Notes: generated from the sequence alone by a model not told the origin. Shown: positions 52,228 through 61,818, counted from the first letter of the stretch. The stretch: DNA of 64,000 nucleotides from Streptomyces sp. NRRL F-525 (GCF_000716605.1 NZ_JNXE01000024.1:62001-126000); one strand, 5' to 3'. A program made the numbers and translations.

Positions 52228-52932
52228 TTAATGCCGCAGACCCGACATGTTTACGGGAGGTTGCGAAGTCCTCACACGGTCCGTGCCGTTCGCGCCGTTC
52301 GCCCCGCCGGGAAAGCGCAGCCGGTGCGCGGTGCCCGCGCGCTCGGTGTGCAGGGCGGTGATCGCCCGGGCGCGCTCGCTGTCGCCGCGGGCCACGGCGT
52401 CCACGATGGCCCCGTGCTCGGCCCAGGACTCGACGGGGTTGGCCGGGGCGTCCACCGCGTACATCCAGGCGATCTTGTGCCGCAGCTGGGTCAGCATCGA
52501 GGTCAGCGCGGGGCTCCCGGAGGCCTGTGCCAGCGTCTCGTGGAACCAGCTGCCCAGGGAGCGCAGATCCTCGCTGTTGCCCCGCCTGGCGCGCTCCTGG
52601 CCCAGCCTGACGAGGCCGCGCAGCACCTTGAGGTGGGCCTCGGTGCGCCGCTGCGCGGCCCGTGAGGCGCCGAGCGGCTCCAGCAGCATCCGCATCTCCA
52701 GCAGGTCGGCGGCCTCCTGCTCGGTCGGTTCCGCGACGCACGCGCCCGCGTGCCGCCGGGTCACCACGAACCCCTCGGCCTCCAGCGTGCGCAGGGCCTC
52801 CCGGACAGGGACGCGCGAGACCCCGTACCGGCGCGCGAGGAGTTCCTCCGTGAGCCGGCTGCCGCGCTCGTAGACACCGGCGACGATGTCGTCCCGGATC
52901 GCCGTGCATACCGAGTGCGCCGGAATACGCAT
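52228..52932 (-). CDS. GntR-family (FadR/FCD-type) transcriptional regulator
   Basis: 234 residues from ATG 52932, with GGAGG upstream. The N-terminal winged helix (~1-70) contains LTEELLARRYGVSRVPVREA and LRTLEAEGFV. The C-terminal helical FCD domain follows (DLLEMRMLLEPLGASRAAQR, WFHETLAQASGSPALTSML, WAEHGAIVDAVARGD), with His residues able to bind a metal/carboxylate ligand. The regulated genes are not apparent. It is not the DasR (HutC/UTRA) subtype, so it is unlikely to act at the neighbouring dre site. Confidence 0.92.
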   Translation of the reverse strand: MRIPAHSVCTAIRDDIVAGVYERGSRLTEELLARRYGVSRVPVREALRTLEAEGFVVTRRHAGACVAEPTEQEAADLLEMRMLLEPLGASRAAQRRTEAHLKVLRGLVRLGQERARRGNSEDLRSLGSWFHETLAQASGSPALTSMLTQLRHKIAWMYAVDAPANPVESWAEHGAIVDAVARGDSERARAITALHTERAGTAHRLRFPGGANGANGTDRVRTSQPPVNMSGLRH

Positions 52933-53067
52933 GTCCGACCTCCGCCTTAATCCCCGTGAAACGTCGACGATTGACGTGTGTTCCGTGACTCTATTGCAAT
53001 GAGCGGGAATTTCCGATGGCGGACCGGAATCCATGGATATTTTTTGGACAGGAGGGCTCCGGAAACG

Positions 53068-53101
53068 CCGAAAGCCCCGGCCGGGCGGGCCAGGGCTTCG
53101 G
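53068..53101 (-). terminator. Terminator of the M23 peptidase gene
   Basis: CCGAAAGCCCCGGCC pairs with GGCC-A-GGGCTTCGG around a short GGGCG loop, 20 bases beyond the stop codon on the minus strand. Confidence 0.8.
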
Positions 53102-53120
53102 GAAGTGCGGCGCTACGTCG

Positions 53121-53876
53121 TCAGACGTTCACACCGTGCTTGCGGAGGTACGCGACGGGGTCGACGTCGGAGCCGTACTCGGCGGTCGTGCGGGCCTCGA
53201 AGTGGAGGTGCGGTCCGGTGACGTTGCCGGTCGCCCCGGAGAGGCCGATCTGCTCGCCGGGAGTGACCGTCTGGCCGACGGAGACACCGATGGACGACAG
53301 GTGGCCGTACATGGTGTACATGCCGTCGGCCATCTTGATCACCACTTGATTGCCGTACGAGCCGCCCCAGCCGGCGTCGACGACGGTGCCGGAGCCGACC
53401 GCGTGCACGGAGGTGCCGGTCGAGGCGTGGAAGTCGATGCCGGTGTGGGCACCGGAGGACCAGAGGGAGCCGCCGGTCTTGTAGCCGGTGGAGACGTACG
53501 AGCCGGTGACCGGTGCGACGAAGGTGTTGAGCCTCTTGCGCTCGGCGGCGCGGGCGGCGCGTACCTCGGCCTCGCGCTCCGCCTTGGCCAGTGCGGCGGC
53601 CTTGGCGCGGGCGACCTCCTTGGCCAGCGTTTCGTCCGCGGCCTGCTGCTGGGCGGCGGCCTGGGCGTCGATCTTCTCGGCGACCGCGTCGCCCATGGCG
53701 ATGACGGGGGTGAGGCCGGTCTGTTCGGGGGCGGGCTCCGCGGCGAACGCCGGGGCGGCGGCCAGGGTGCCAACGACACCGGTGGTGGTGAGGGCCGCGA
53801 CACTCGCGACACGAACGGTGGTGCGGTGGGTCCGGCTCGGGCGACGGTGCTTCCCGGTGGCGCGGGTGAACGCCAT
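53121..53876 (-). CDS. Secreted M23-family cell-wall endopeptidase
   Basis: 251 residues with a Sec signal peptide (residues ~1-46, basic start, hydrophobic core ending APAFAA). A coiled-coil/Ala-rich segment covers ~60-115 (AVAEKIDAQAAAQQQAADET ... AERKRL). The C-terminal M23 domain has zinc ligands in HTGIDFH (HxxxD) and HLHFE (HxH), plus YGHLSSIGVSVGQTVTPGEQ. It cleaves peptidoglycan cross-links outside the cell, probably during growth or germination. The ~120-base structured leader is a ydaO-type riboswitch, so expression should fall as c-di-AMP rises. Confidence 0.94.
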   Translation of the reverse strand: MAFTRATGKHRRPSRTHRTTVRVASVAALTTTGVVGTLAAAPAFAAEPAPEQTGLTPVIAMGDAVAEKIDAQAAAQQQAADETLAKEVARAKAAALAKAEREAEVRAARAAERKRLNTFVAPVTGSYVSTGYKTGGSLWSSGAHTGIDFHASTGTSVHAVGSGTVVDAGWGGSYGNQVVIKMADGMYTMYGHLSSIGVSVGQTVTPGEQIGLSGATGNVTGPHLHFEARTTAEYGSDVDPVAYLRKHGVNV

Positions 53877-53902
53877 GGAGTGGCTGGTCCTTTCCTTCCT
53901 TC

Positions 53903-54025
53903 TCGCCTACCGGGTTAGCTGACGGGTTCGGAGCAGGAAGGTCTCCTACGGACTCCCTCGACGGGCGTCCGATTCACCCCAGGGACGTGGGTCCCCGGCT
54001 CCCCTGGCTCGCGCCGTACGGGGAC
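53903..54025 (-). promoter_or_regulatory. ydaO/yuaA-type c-di-AMP riboswitch
   Basis: Read on the minus strand, the leader of the M23 gene contains GCCAGGGGAGCCGGGGACCC, then CCTGGGGTGAATCGGACGCC, GGGAGTCCGTAGGAGACCTT, and finally CCCGTCAGCTAACCCGGTAG-GCG just ahead of the ribosome site. The GGGGTGAATCGG and CCGTCAGCTAACC-CGGTAGGCG blocks in this order are the conserved parts of the c-di-AMP-sensing ydaO class. Boundaries are approximate; the 5' end may reach 54060. In actinobacteria it commonly precedes peptidoglycan hydrolase genes and is an OFF switch. Confidence 0.9.
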
Positions 54026-54182
54026 TCGGCGATGACTGTCCGGTGCCGCGAGTGCGGCGCGGTGCCTGACGGACAGCCGGACCGACGCTAAGGGGGGCCA
54101 CTTTCAATCCCCAAACGGATCACGGGTTTTGTTGCACATGCCACAGGGCAGACAGGCAACCTCTCCCCCAATTCGGACATTA

Positions 54183-54218
54183 GGGGGCCCTGGTGACGCT
54201 TCAGTCACCAGGGCCCCC
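54183..54218 (-). terminator. Terminator of the M16 peptidase operon
   Basis: GGGGGCCCTGGTGAC (54183-54197) and its exact complement (54204-54218) with a GCTTCA loop, 38 bases beyond the stop of the second M16 gene on the minus strand. The bases between it and the riboswitch hold the M23 promoter. Confidence 0.92.
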
Positions 54219-54255
54219 ACACGCGCGTGCCGCTCGTCGGCTCGCTACGGGTCGT

Positions 54256-55644
54256 CTACTCGGCCGCGACGACGGTGACTTCGCCGATGCCGAGCGCCTC
54301 CACGGGCTCCTTGATCTGCTCCGCGTCGCCGACCAGGATCGTCACCAGACGGTCCACCGGGAAGGCGTTCACGACCGCCGCGGTGGCCTCCACGGTGCCG
54401 GTCGCGGCGAGCTGCTGGTACAGCGTCGCCTGGTAGTCGTCGGGCAGGTGCTGCTCGACCTGGTCGGCCAGCGTGCTCGCGACGGCCGCGGCGGTCTCGT
54501 ACTTGAGCGGCGCCACGCCGACGAGGTTCTGTACGGCGATGTCCCGCTCGGCGTCGGTGAGTCCGCCCTCGGCGAGCTTGCGGAGCACCGTCCAGAGGTC
54601 GTCCAGCGCGGGACCGGTGTTCGGGGTGTCCACAGAACCGCTGATGGCGAGCATCGAGGCGCCCGTGCCGTCGGGTGCCGAACGCAGCACCTGGCCGAAC
54701 GCCCGCACACCGTAGGTGTAGCCCTTCTCCTCGCGCAGGACGCGGTCCAGGCGGGAGGTGAGGGTGCCGCCGAGGCAGTACGTGCCGAGCACCTGGGCGG
54801 GCCACACGCGGTCGTGCCGGTCGGAGCCGACGCGGCCGATGAGCAGCTGCGTCTGGACGGCGCCGGGACGGTGCACGATCACGACGCGCCCGGTGTCGTC
54901 GGCGGTCACCGGCGGCACGGGACGCGGCTGCGCGGTGGAGCCCGTCCACGAACCCAGGGTGTCGGCGAGGAGCGCGTCCAGGTCGATGCCGGTGAGGTCG
55001 CCGACGACCACGACGGTGGCGGTCGCGGGGCGGACGTGCCGGTCGTAGAAGGCGCGTACGGACGCCGAGTCGATCTTCTCGACGGTCTCCTCGGTGCCCT
55101 GGCGCGGACGCGACATGCGCGAGGTCGCCGGGAACAGCTCCTTGGAGAGCTCCTTGGCCGCGCGGCGGGACGGGTTGGCCGTCTCGTGCGGGATCTCGTC
55201 GAGGCGGTTGCGGACCAGCCGCTCGACCTCGCTGTCCGCGAAGGCGGGTGCCCTGAGGGCGTCCGACAGCAGACCGAGGCCCTTGGCCAGGCGCGAGGCC
55301 GGGACCTCCAGGCTCAGGCGCAGCCCGGGGTGGTCGGCGTGCGCGTCGAGGGTGGCGCCGGAGCGCTCCAGCTCGGCGGCGAACTCCTCGGCGGAGTGCT
55401 TGTCGGTGCCCTCGGAGAAGGCCCGCGCGGTGATCGTCGCGACACCGTCCAGGCCTGCCGGTTCGGCCTCCAGGGGCGCGTCCAGGAGCACCTCCACGGC
55501 GACGACCTGCTGGCCGGGGCGGTGGCAGCGCAGCACGGTCAGGCCGTTGCCCAGCGTCCCGCGCTCCGGGGCCGGGAAGGCCCACGGCCTGGCCTCGCCG
55601 GCCTGGGGCTGCGGGTGGAATTCCATCGTGGCGAGCTCGGTCAC
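54256..55644 (-). CDS. M16-family peptidase-like protein lacking the zinc motif
   Basis: 462 residues in the M16 fold. At the position of HxxEH the sequence has ATITARAFSEGTDKHSAEEF, so the zinc ligands are missing. The later glycine-rich region VRAFGQVLRSAPDGTG and the R/Y pair typical of the partner subunit are present (GTYCLGGTLTSRLDRVLREE, GYTYGVRAFG). This is the usual non-catalytic beta-type subunit that completes the clamp with a catalytic partner. Its start overlaps the stop of that partner gene by four bases. Confidence 0.9.
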   Translation of the reverse strand: MTELATMEFHPQPQAGEARPWAFPAPERGTLGNGLTVLRCHRPGQQVVAVEVLLDAPLEAEPAGLDGVATITARAFSEGTDKHSAEEFAAELERSGATLDAHADHPGLRLSLEVPASRLAKGLGLLSDALRAPAFADSEVERLVRNRLDEIPHETANPSRRAAKELSKELFPATSRMSRPRQGTEETVEKIDSASVRAFYDRHVRPATATVVVVGDLTGIDLDALLADTLGSWTGSTAQPRPVPPVTADDTGRVVIVHRPGAVQTQLLIGRVGSDRHDRVWPAQVLGTYCLGGTLTSRLDRVLREEKGYTYGVRAFGQVLRSAPDGTGASMLAISGSVDTPNTGPALDDLWTVLRKLAEGGLTDAERDIAVQNLVGVAPLKYETAAAVASTLADQVEQHLPDDYQATLYQQLAATGTVEATAAVVNAFPVDRLVTILVGDAEQIKEPVEALGIGEVTVVAAE

Positions 55645-56996
55645 TTGGCCGCCTCCTCGTTCTCGTCGCCGGCCTCTGCTTCGTCATCCTCGTCCGCGAT
55701 CGGCTCGTAGACGAGCACCGCGCGGTTGTCGGGGCGCAGCCGGGCCTTGGCGACCTCCTGCACCTCCTCCGCCGTCACGTCCAGGACGCGCTGTACGGCG
55801 GTCAGGGCGAGCTGCGGGTCGCCGAACAGGACGGCGTACCGGCACAGTTCGTCGGCGCGGCCCGCGACGGTGCCGAGCCGGTCGAGCCACTCGCGCTCCA
55901 ACTGGGCCTGGGCGCGCTCCATTTCCTCGGCCGTGGGGCCCTCCGCGGCGAACCGGGCGAGCTCCTCGTCGATGGCGGCCTCGATGACCGGCACCTCGAC
56001 GTCCCCGGACGTCTTGACGTCCAGCCACCCCAGGGAGGGCGCACCGGCCAGCCGCAGCAGGCCGAAGCCGGCCGCGACCGCCGTACGGTCGCGCCGTACA
56101 AGGCGGTTGTAGAGGAGCGAGGACTCGCCGCCGCCCAGGATGGTGAGGGCGAGGTCGGCCGCGTCGGACGCGCGCGTGCCGTCCTCCGGGAGCCGGTAGG
56201 CGCACATCAGGGCGCGGGCCGGGACCTCCTCGACGACGACCTCGCGCAGCTCCCCGCCCATCGTGTCAGGCAGCGCGCCGTCACGGGGTGCGGGCTTGCC
56301 GTCGTGCGAGGCGATGGACCCGAAGTACTTCTCGATCCAGGCGAGCGTCTGCTCGGGGTCGATGTCGCCGACCACGGACAGGACGGCGTTGTTGGGCGCG
56401 TAGTAGGTGCGGAAGAACGCGCGCGCGTCCTCCAGGGTGGCCGCGTCCAGGTCCGCCATCGAGCCGATGGGCGTGTGGTGGTAGGGGTGGCCCTCCGGGT
56501 AGGCGAGGGCGGTCAGCTTCTCGAACGCCGTCCCGTAGGGCACGTTGTCGTAGCGCTGGCGTCGCTCGTTCTTGACGACGTCCCGCTGGTTCTCCATGGA
56601 CTCCTCGTCCAGGGCGGCCAGCAAGGAGCCCATGCGGTCGGCCTCCAGCCAGAGCGCGAGCTCCAACTGGTGGGTGGGCATGGTCTCGAAGTAGTTCGTG
56701 CGCTCGAAGCTGGTGGTGCCGTTGAGCGAACCGCCCGCGCCCTGCACCAGTTCGAAGTGGCCGTTGCCCTTCACCTGTCCGGAGCCCTGGAACATCAGGT
56801 GCTCGAAGAGGTGAGCCAGGCCGGTACGCCCCTTGACCTCGTGGCGGGAACCGACGTCGTACCAGAGGCACACCGCCGCGACCGGGGTCAGGTGATCCTC
56901 GGAGAGGACCACGCGCAGACCGTTGGCCAAGCGGTGTTCGGTCGCTGTCAGACCGCCGGACCCTGCCTCGGCGGTGGCCGTGTGACCCATGGGCAT
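55641..56996 (-). CDS. M16-family zinc metallopeptidase (catalytic subunit)
   Basis: 451 residues from ATG 56996, with AAGGG upstream; the open frame extends to 57227 without a site. The inverted zinc motif HLFEH is at residues 62-66, with the distal Glu in the helix about 75 residues on (DVVKNERRQRYDN). The N-terminal strand NGLRVVLSEDHLTPVAAVCL is typical of processing-peptidase-like M16B. No signal peptide. The C-terminal tail is acidic. It degrades peptides as a heterodimer with the following gene. Genome position next to parC/riboswitch-M23 fits the Streptomyces core order. Confidence 0.93.
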   Translation of the reverse strand: MPMGHTATAEAGSGGLTATEHRLANGLRVVLSEDHLTPVAAVCLWYDVGSRHEVKGRTGLAHLFEHLMFQGSGQVKGNGHFELVQGAGGSLNGTTSFERTNYFETMPTHQLELALWLEADRMGSLLAALDEESMENQRDVVKNERRQRYDNVPYGTAFEKLTALAYPEGHPYHHTPIGSMADLDAATLEDARAFFRTYYAPNNAVLSVVGDIDPEQTLAWIEKYFGSIASHDGKPAPRDGALPDTMGGELREVVVEEVPARALMCAYRLPEDGTRASDAADLALTILGGGESSLLYNRLVRRDRTAVAAGFGLLRLAGAPSLGWLDVKTSGDVEVPVIEAAIDEELARFAAEGPTAEEMERAQAQLEREWLDRLGTVAGRADELCRYAVLFGDPQLALTAVQRVLDVTAEEVQEVAKARLRPDNRAVLVYEPIADEDDEAEAGDENEEAAK

Positions 56997-57323
56997 GTAC
57001 GTCCCTTCGATCGCGGATTCTCTGGCTGGAACCGCAGAAATCCTGCTCGTCCCGCCACTGTATGCAAGCGTGCGGACCGTCGGCGAAGTTCCCGGCGGAC
57101 GTACGCCGAGAGCGAGATCGCGTAGCCTGCGGGCAGTCGCACACGTGGACTCACGCGGCAGCCGCCGGCGACGGACCCGAGCGGGCAACGCCGGGTCCTG
57201 GTCCGCGTTGTCAGTGCCGCGGTCCACAATGGTTCACGTCAAGACCCCGTTCACGCTTCAGCAAGAGTGAGCCGAAGGGGAGCGACCCCCAGGCGAGCGA
57301 CCAGAAAAGAGGAGCCGGCAGCG
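56997..57323. other. Divergent promoter region of the M16 operon and parC
   Basis: About 325 bases; both genes have open frames reaching into it, but ribosome sites (AAGGG near 57002-57006 on the minus strand; GAGGAG near 57310-57315 on the plus strand) fix the starts inside. No other element recognised. Confidence 0.55.
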
Positions 57324-59780
57324 ATGGCCCGCCGCAGCACGAAGACCCCGCCGCCCGACGACTCGTTCGAGGAGCGGATCCTCGACATCGACGTCGTCGA
57401 CGAGATGCAGGGCTCCTACCTTGAGTACGCGTACTCGGTCATCTACTCCCGCGCCCTGCCGGACGCCCGGGACGGCCTGAAGCCGGTTCATCGCAGGATC
57501 GTCTACCAGATGGACGAGATGGGCCTGCGCCCCGACCGCGGCTACGTGAAGTGCGCGCGTGTCGTCGGTGAAGTCATGGGCAAGCTGCACCCGCACGGGG
57601 ACGCGTCGATCTACGACGCCCTGGTGCGCATGGCCCAGCCCTTCTCCATGCGCGTCCCGCTGGCCGACGGCCACGGCAACTTCGGCTCGCTGGGCAACGA
57701 CGACCCGCCGGCCGCCATGCGGTACACGGAGTGCCGGCCGTCCGAGGCCGCCAACCTGATGACCGAGTCGATCGACGAGGACACGGTCGACTTCTCCCCG
57801 AACTACGACGGCCAGGAGCGGGAGCCGGTGGCCCTGCCGGCCGCCTTCCCGAACCTCCTGGTGAACGGCTCGTCGGGCATCGCCGTCGGCATGGCCACCA
57901 ACATGCCGCCGCACAACCTGGGCGAAGTCATCGCCGCCGCCCGGCACTTGATCCGCTATCCGAACGCGGACCTGGACTCCCTGATGCGGCACGTCCCCGG
58001 CCCCGACCTGCCGACGGGCGGCCGGATCGTCGGCCTCACCGGCATCCGGGACGCGTACGAGACGGGCCGCGGCACGTTCAAGATCCGCGCCACGGTCGCC
58101 GTGGACAACGTGACGGCGCGCCGCAAGGGCATCGTCGTCACCGAACTGCCCTTCTCCGTAGGCCCCGAGAAGGTCATCGCCAAGATCAAGGACCTGGTCG
58201 GCGCGAAGAAGCTGCAGGGCATCGCCGACGTCAAGGACCTCACCGACCGCGCGCACGGCCTGCGCCTGGTCATCGAGATCAAGAACGGCTTCGTGCCGGA
58301 AGCGGTCCTGGAGCAGCTCTACAAGCTGACGCCGATGGAGGAGTCCTTCGGCATCAACAACGTGGCGCTGGTCGACGGCCAGCCCCTCACGCTCGGCCTC
58401 AAGGAACTCCTGGAGGTCTATCTCGACCACCGCTTCAACGTCGTACGGCGCCGCAGCGAGTTCCGCCGCACCAAGCGGCGAGACCGCCTCCACCTCGTAG
58501 AGGGTCTGCTCACCGCGCTCATCGACATCGATGAGGTCATCCGGCTCATCCGCTCCAGCGACAACTCCGCCCAGGCGAAGCAGAGTCTGATGGAGCGCTT
58601 CTCCCTGTCGGACATCCAGACGCAGTACATCCTGGACACCCCACTCCGCCGCCTGACCCGGTTCGACCGGATCGAGCTGGAGTCGGAGATGGAGCGACTC
58701 ACCGCGGAGATCGCGGAGTTGACCCGCATCCTGGAGTCGGACACCGAGCTGCGCAAGCTGGTCTCGACCGAACTGGCCGCCGTGGCGAAGAAGTTCGGCA
58801 CCGACCGGCGCACGGTCCTGCTGGAGTCGGCCGGCGCCCCCGCCGCCACCGTGCCGCTCCAGGTCGCCGACGACCCGTGCCGGGTGCTGCTCTCCTCGAC
58901 GGGCCTGCTGGCCCGTACGGCGAACGGCGAGCCCTTCCCGGAGGACTCTGAGGCCCGGCGCACCAAGCACGACGTGATCGTCTCGGCGGTCCCTGCGACC
59001 GCGCGCGGCGAGCTCGGCGCGGTCACCTCGGCCGGCCGCCTCCTGCGCATCAACGTCGTGGACCTGCCCCAACTCCCGGAGACGGCCGCCGCGCCGAACC
59101 TCTCCGGTGGCGCCCAGATCTCGGAGTTCGTCTCCCTGGACGAGGGCGAGACGGTCATCTGCCTGACGACCCTCGACGAGTCCTCCCCCGGCCTGGCCAT
59201 CGGCACGGAACAGGGCGTCGTCAAGCGCGTGGTCCCCGACTACCCCACGAACAAGGAGGAGTTGGAGGTCATCACGCTCAAGGACGGCGACCGGATCGTC
59301 GGCGCCGTCGAGCTGCGCACCGGCGAGGAGGACCTGGTCTTCATCGCGGACGACGCCCAACTGCTGCGCTACCAGGCCTCCCAGGTGCGTCCCCAGGGCC
59401 GCGCGGCCGGCGGTATGGCGGGCATCAAACTCACCGAGGGCGCGAAGGTCATCTCCTTCACGGCCGTCGACCCGGCGGTGGACGCGGTCGTCTTCACGGT
59501 CGCGGGTTCGCGCGGCACGCTGGACGACTCCGTCCAGACGACGGCCAAGCTGACCCCGTTCGACCAGTACCCCCGCAAGGGCCGGGCCACCGGCGGCGTC
59601 CGCTGCCAGCGCTTCCTGAAGGGCGAGGACTGCCTCTCCCTGGCCTGGGCGGGCCCCGTACCGGCGAAGGCGGCCCAGCGGGACGGCACCCCGGCGGAGC
59701 TCCCGGAGATGGACCCGCGGCGTGACGGCTCGGGCGTGTCGCTGGCGAAGACGGTGTCGGTGGTGGCGGGGCCGGTGTAG
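57324..59780 (+). CDS. parC: DNA topoisomerase IV subunit A
   Basis: 818 residues from ATG 57324, with GAGGAG upstream. The breakage-reunion domain has [12 protein letters not shown], the quinolone-region [15 protein letters not shown] and the catalytic Tyr134 in [11 protein letters not shown]. The coiled-coil arm follows, then a C-terminal beta-pinwheel (~500-818) with blades such as [31 protein letters not shown] and [11 protein letters not shown]. The exact GyrA-box of gyrase (QRRGGKG type) is not seen; [12 protein letters not shown] and RGTLDD-type blade remnants are, which favours ParC over GyrA. It decatenates daughter chromosomes with ParE. Essential housekeeping gene, monocistronic. 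Confidence 0.93.
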   Translation: MARRSTKTPPPDDSFEERILDIDVVDEMQGSYLEYAYSVIYSRALPDARDGLKPVHRRIVYQMDEMGLRPDRGYVKCARVVGEVMGKLHPHGDASIYDALVRMAQPFSMRVPLADGHGNFGSLGNDDPPAAMRYTECRPSEAANLMTESIDEDTVDFSPNYDGQEREPVALPAAFPNLLVNGSSGIAVGMATNMPPHNLGEVIAAARHLIRYPNADLDSLMRHVPGPDLPTGGRIVGLTGIRDAYETGRGTFKIRATVAVDNVTARRKGIVVTELPFSVGPEKVIAKIKDLVGAKKLQGIADVKDLTDRAHGLRLVIEIKNGFVPEAVLEQLYKLTPMEESFGINNVALVDGQPLTLGLKELLEVYLDHRFNVVRRRSEFRRTKRRDRLHLVEGLLTALIDIDEVIRLIRSSDNSAQAKQSLMERFSLSDIQTQYILDTPLRRLTRFDRIELESEMERLTAEIAELTRILESDTELRKLVSTELAAVAKKFGTDRRTVLLESAGAPAATVPLQVADDPCRVLLSSTGLLARTANGEPFPEDSEARRTKHDVIVSAVPATARGELGAVTSAGRLLRINVVDLPQLPETAAAPNLSGGAQISEFVSLDEGETVICLTTLDESSPGLAIGTEQGVVKRVVPDYPTNKEELEVITLKDGDRIVGAVELRTGEEDLVFIADDAQLLRYQASQVRPQGRAAGGMAGIKLTEGAKVISFTAVDPAVDAVVFTVAGSRGTLDDSVQTTAKLTPFDQYPRKGRATGGVRCQRFLKGEDCLSLAWAGPVPAKAAQRDGTPAELPEMDPRRDGSGVSLAKTVSVVAGPV

Positions 59781-59786
59781 CACCGG

Positions 59787-61499
59787 TCAGTAGTCGAGGC
59801 CGAGGTCCGACTCGGGTTGGAGTTCGGGCTCGGTTTCGGGTTCGTACTCGCCTTCCCGCTCCGGTTCTTGTACGTAACGGAGGACGCCCCACATGCCGCG
59901 CTCGTCGGCGAGTGGGGCGTCGCCGTCCGCGCACGCCTCCAACTCCTTGCCGAGAGCGGCCATGTCAAGACCGGTACCGATGAGCACGAGCTGCGTGAGC
60001 CGTGCGTCCCCGTCGGCCCAGGGCTCGGGATAGAACCGCAGGAACCGTCCTACGGCGTGCACGGCGTACCGGTTGCGGGGATCGTGGGCGCCGAAGTCGA
60101 CGTACCCCTTGATGCGGTAGAGCCCCTCGGGCCTGCTGTCGAGGAACGCCATCAGCCTGCGCGGGTCGAGGGGCACGTCGGAGACGTGGGAGAGGCTGTC
60201 GTACGCGTCGTGCAGGTGCCCGGCGTGATCGTCACCACCATGCTCGTGCTCGTGGTCCGGCTCATGGAGGTCGTCGAAGGTCAGCTGCCCGATGCGCTCC
60301 TCGCTCGGGCGGCAGTCGAAGAGGAACTCCGGGTCGACACGGCCGTAGGTGGCGGGCACGACGGCGGCACGGTCGGTGAGTGAGCGGACGAGTCCGAGCA
60401 CGCGCGGGGCGTCGGCCGCCCGGTCCAGCTTGTTGACGACGACGAGGTCGGCGAGGGCGAGATGCCGGTCGATCTCGGGGTGCTTCGCGCGCGTGTCGTC
60501 GAACTCGGCGGCATCGACGACCTCGACGAGCCCGCCGTAGACGATCCCCGGGTGCTCGCTGGCGAGCAACATGCGCACCAGTTCCTCCGGTTCGGCGAGC
60601 CCGCTGGCCTCGATGACGATGACGTCGATACCGGCGGAGGGCCGGGCGAGCCGCTCCAGGTAGACGTCGAGTTCACTGGCGTCGACCGCGCAGCACAGGC
60701 ACCCGTTCCCGAGCGACACGGTCGAGTCGCCGAGGGCACCGGCCACGGCCAGCGCGTCGATCTCGATCGCCCCGAAGTCGTTGACGATCGCGCCGATACG
60801 GCTGCCTCCGCTGCGGTGCAGGAGGTGGTTGAGGAGGGTCGTCTTGCCGGAGCCGAGGAATCCGGCGAGGACGAGGACGGGGATCTGTTGGGGAGTTGGC
60901 ATCGGGGTGGGGTCCGGGGTGGGGGCGGGTCTCTGGGCAGGAGCCGGGGTCAGGGCCGAGGTCAGGGGCGGGGCCGAGGTCAGGGCCGGGGCCGAGGTCA
61001 GGGCCGGGGCAGGGGCCGGGGTCTGAGCCGAGGCCGGGGCCGGGGTCTGAGCCGGGGCAGGGACAGGCGGGACAGGGACAGGGCTCTGGGCCGAGGCCTG
61101 AACCGGAGCCGGGGCCGGAGCCGAGGCGGGGGCGAGGGCGGGGGCCAGGGCAGGGCTCTGAGCCGGGGCCGGAGGCTGAACTGGAGCCGAGGCCGCGTCC
61201 GGGGCCGGAGCCGAGGCGGGGGCGGGAGCCAGGGCAGGGGTCTGAGCCGGAGCCGAGGCCTGAGCCTGAGCCGCGTCCGGAGCCGAGGCCTGAACTGGAG
61301 CCGAACCCGGGGCTGGAACTGGAGCCGGGATCAGGTCCGGAGCCGGGACCAGGGCCGGAATCGAGGCTGGGCCCGGGGCCGGAGCCTGGGGTGGAATCCG
61401 GCTCGGAGCCGAGGTCGTGGGCAGGCTCGGATCCGTACTCGGATCCGGTGCCGGACCGGTGTTCGGGCTCGGGCTCGCGCTCGGGCTCTGCTGGCTCAA
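59787..61499 (-). CDS. COG0523/CobW GTPase metallochaperone with long Pro/Ala repeat extension
   Basis: 570 residues from TTG 61499 (AGAGG at 61507-61511). Residues 1-199 are an almost uninterrupted Ala/Pro/Ser/Gln/Thr repeat (units like APAQTPAPAS, APALTSAP), with no fold expected. The GTPase core then begins MPTPQQIPVLVLAGFLGSGK, the CxCC motif is GNGCLCCAVD, the G4 motif NKLD, and a His/Asp/Glu metal loop HEPDHEHEHGGDDHAGHLH precedes the CobW C-terminal domain (DPRRLMAFLDSRPEGLYRIK). COG0523 proteins use GTP to deliver zinc to client enzymes, typically under zinc limitation. The internal ATG at 60902 would give a standard-size protein (~371 aa) but has no ribosome site. Its 3' end lies 6 bases from parC. 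Confidence 0.85.
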   Translation of the reverse strand: MSQQSPSASPSPNTGPAPDPSTDPSLPTTSAPSRIPPQAPAPGPASIPALVPAPDLIPAPVPAPGSAPVQASAPDAAQAQASAPAQTPALAPAPASAPAPDAASAPVQPPAPAQSPALAPALAPASAPAPAPVQASAQSPVPVPPVPAPAQTPAPASAQTPAPAPALTSAPALTSAPPLTSALTPAPAQRPAPTPDPTPMPTPQQIPVLVLAGFLGSGKTTLLNHLLHRSGGSRIGAIVNDFGAIEIDALAVAGALGDSTVSLGNGCLCCAVDASELDVYLERLARPSAGIDVIVIEASGLAEPEELVRMLLASEHPGIVYGGLVEVVDAAEFDDTRAKHPEIDRHLALADLVVVNKLDRAADAPRVLGLVRSLTDRAAVVPATYGRVDPEFLFDCRPSEERIGQLTFDDLHEPDHEHEHGGDDHAGHLHDAYDSLSHVSDVPLDPRRLMAFLDSRPEGLYRIKGYVDFGAHDPRNRYAVHAVGRFLRFYPEPWADGDARLTQLVLIGTGLDMAALGKELEACADGDAPLADERGMWGVLRYVQEPEREGEYEPETEPELQPESDLGLDY

Positions 61500-61818
61500 C
61501 GTGCGACCTCTTTCACGCCGACGCGTGCACCGGCTCGCGGTCCGGCACACGTACGGAGGTTGAATGCCGCCCCAGGATACGAGCCGGAAGAATCGCCGCG
61601 AAGTGAACGATTGTTAGCAGCACTTGCGGGGCAGACGTTGGGGAAGGCGCCGGTTCGTGCGACCCTCGCTTCCCTCCGTGCGCCTCCTCTCCGCCTCCCA
61701 GCCGATCAGAGCCGCTCGGCACTCTGGGAGACGGCAAGCGCCGCCCATCGCTCGCCGGTCCCCATCAGTCGACCCGCACCCGACGACCGGCGGACGGCCG
61801 CCTGATTCGGGGGTTGAC
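61500..61818. other. Divergent region between the COG0523 and DUF6082 genes
   Basis: About 320 bases. It holds the two ribosome sites. Frames open into it from both sides lack coding character. I looked for a Zur-type palindrome expected at a zinc chaperone promoter; only a weak, imperfect GTGAACGATTGTTAGC stretch near 61602-61617 is present and I do not claim it. Confidence 0.5.

Noticed and set aside
57258..59783. 841-codon open frame antisense to parC
   Set aside because: It mirrors parC almost base for base; its translation is Arg/Asp/Gly-rich text typical of an antisense frame in high-G+C DNA, while the other strand has all topoisomerase motifs.
61590..61630. Zur box before the zinc-chaperone gene
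   Set aside because: The GTGAACGATTGTTAGC stretch is only weakly symmetric and misses the core expected for Streptomyces Zur.
60462..61805. Arg/Gly repeat protein antisense to the Pro/Ala extension
   Set aside because: A complement of a G/C repeat is open on both strands; only the minus strand joins a real domain and a ribosome site.
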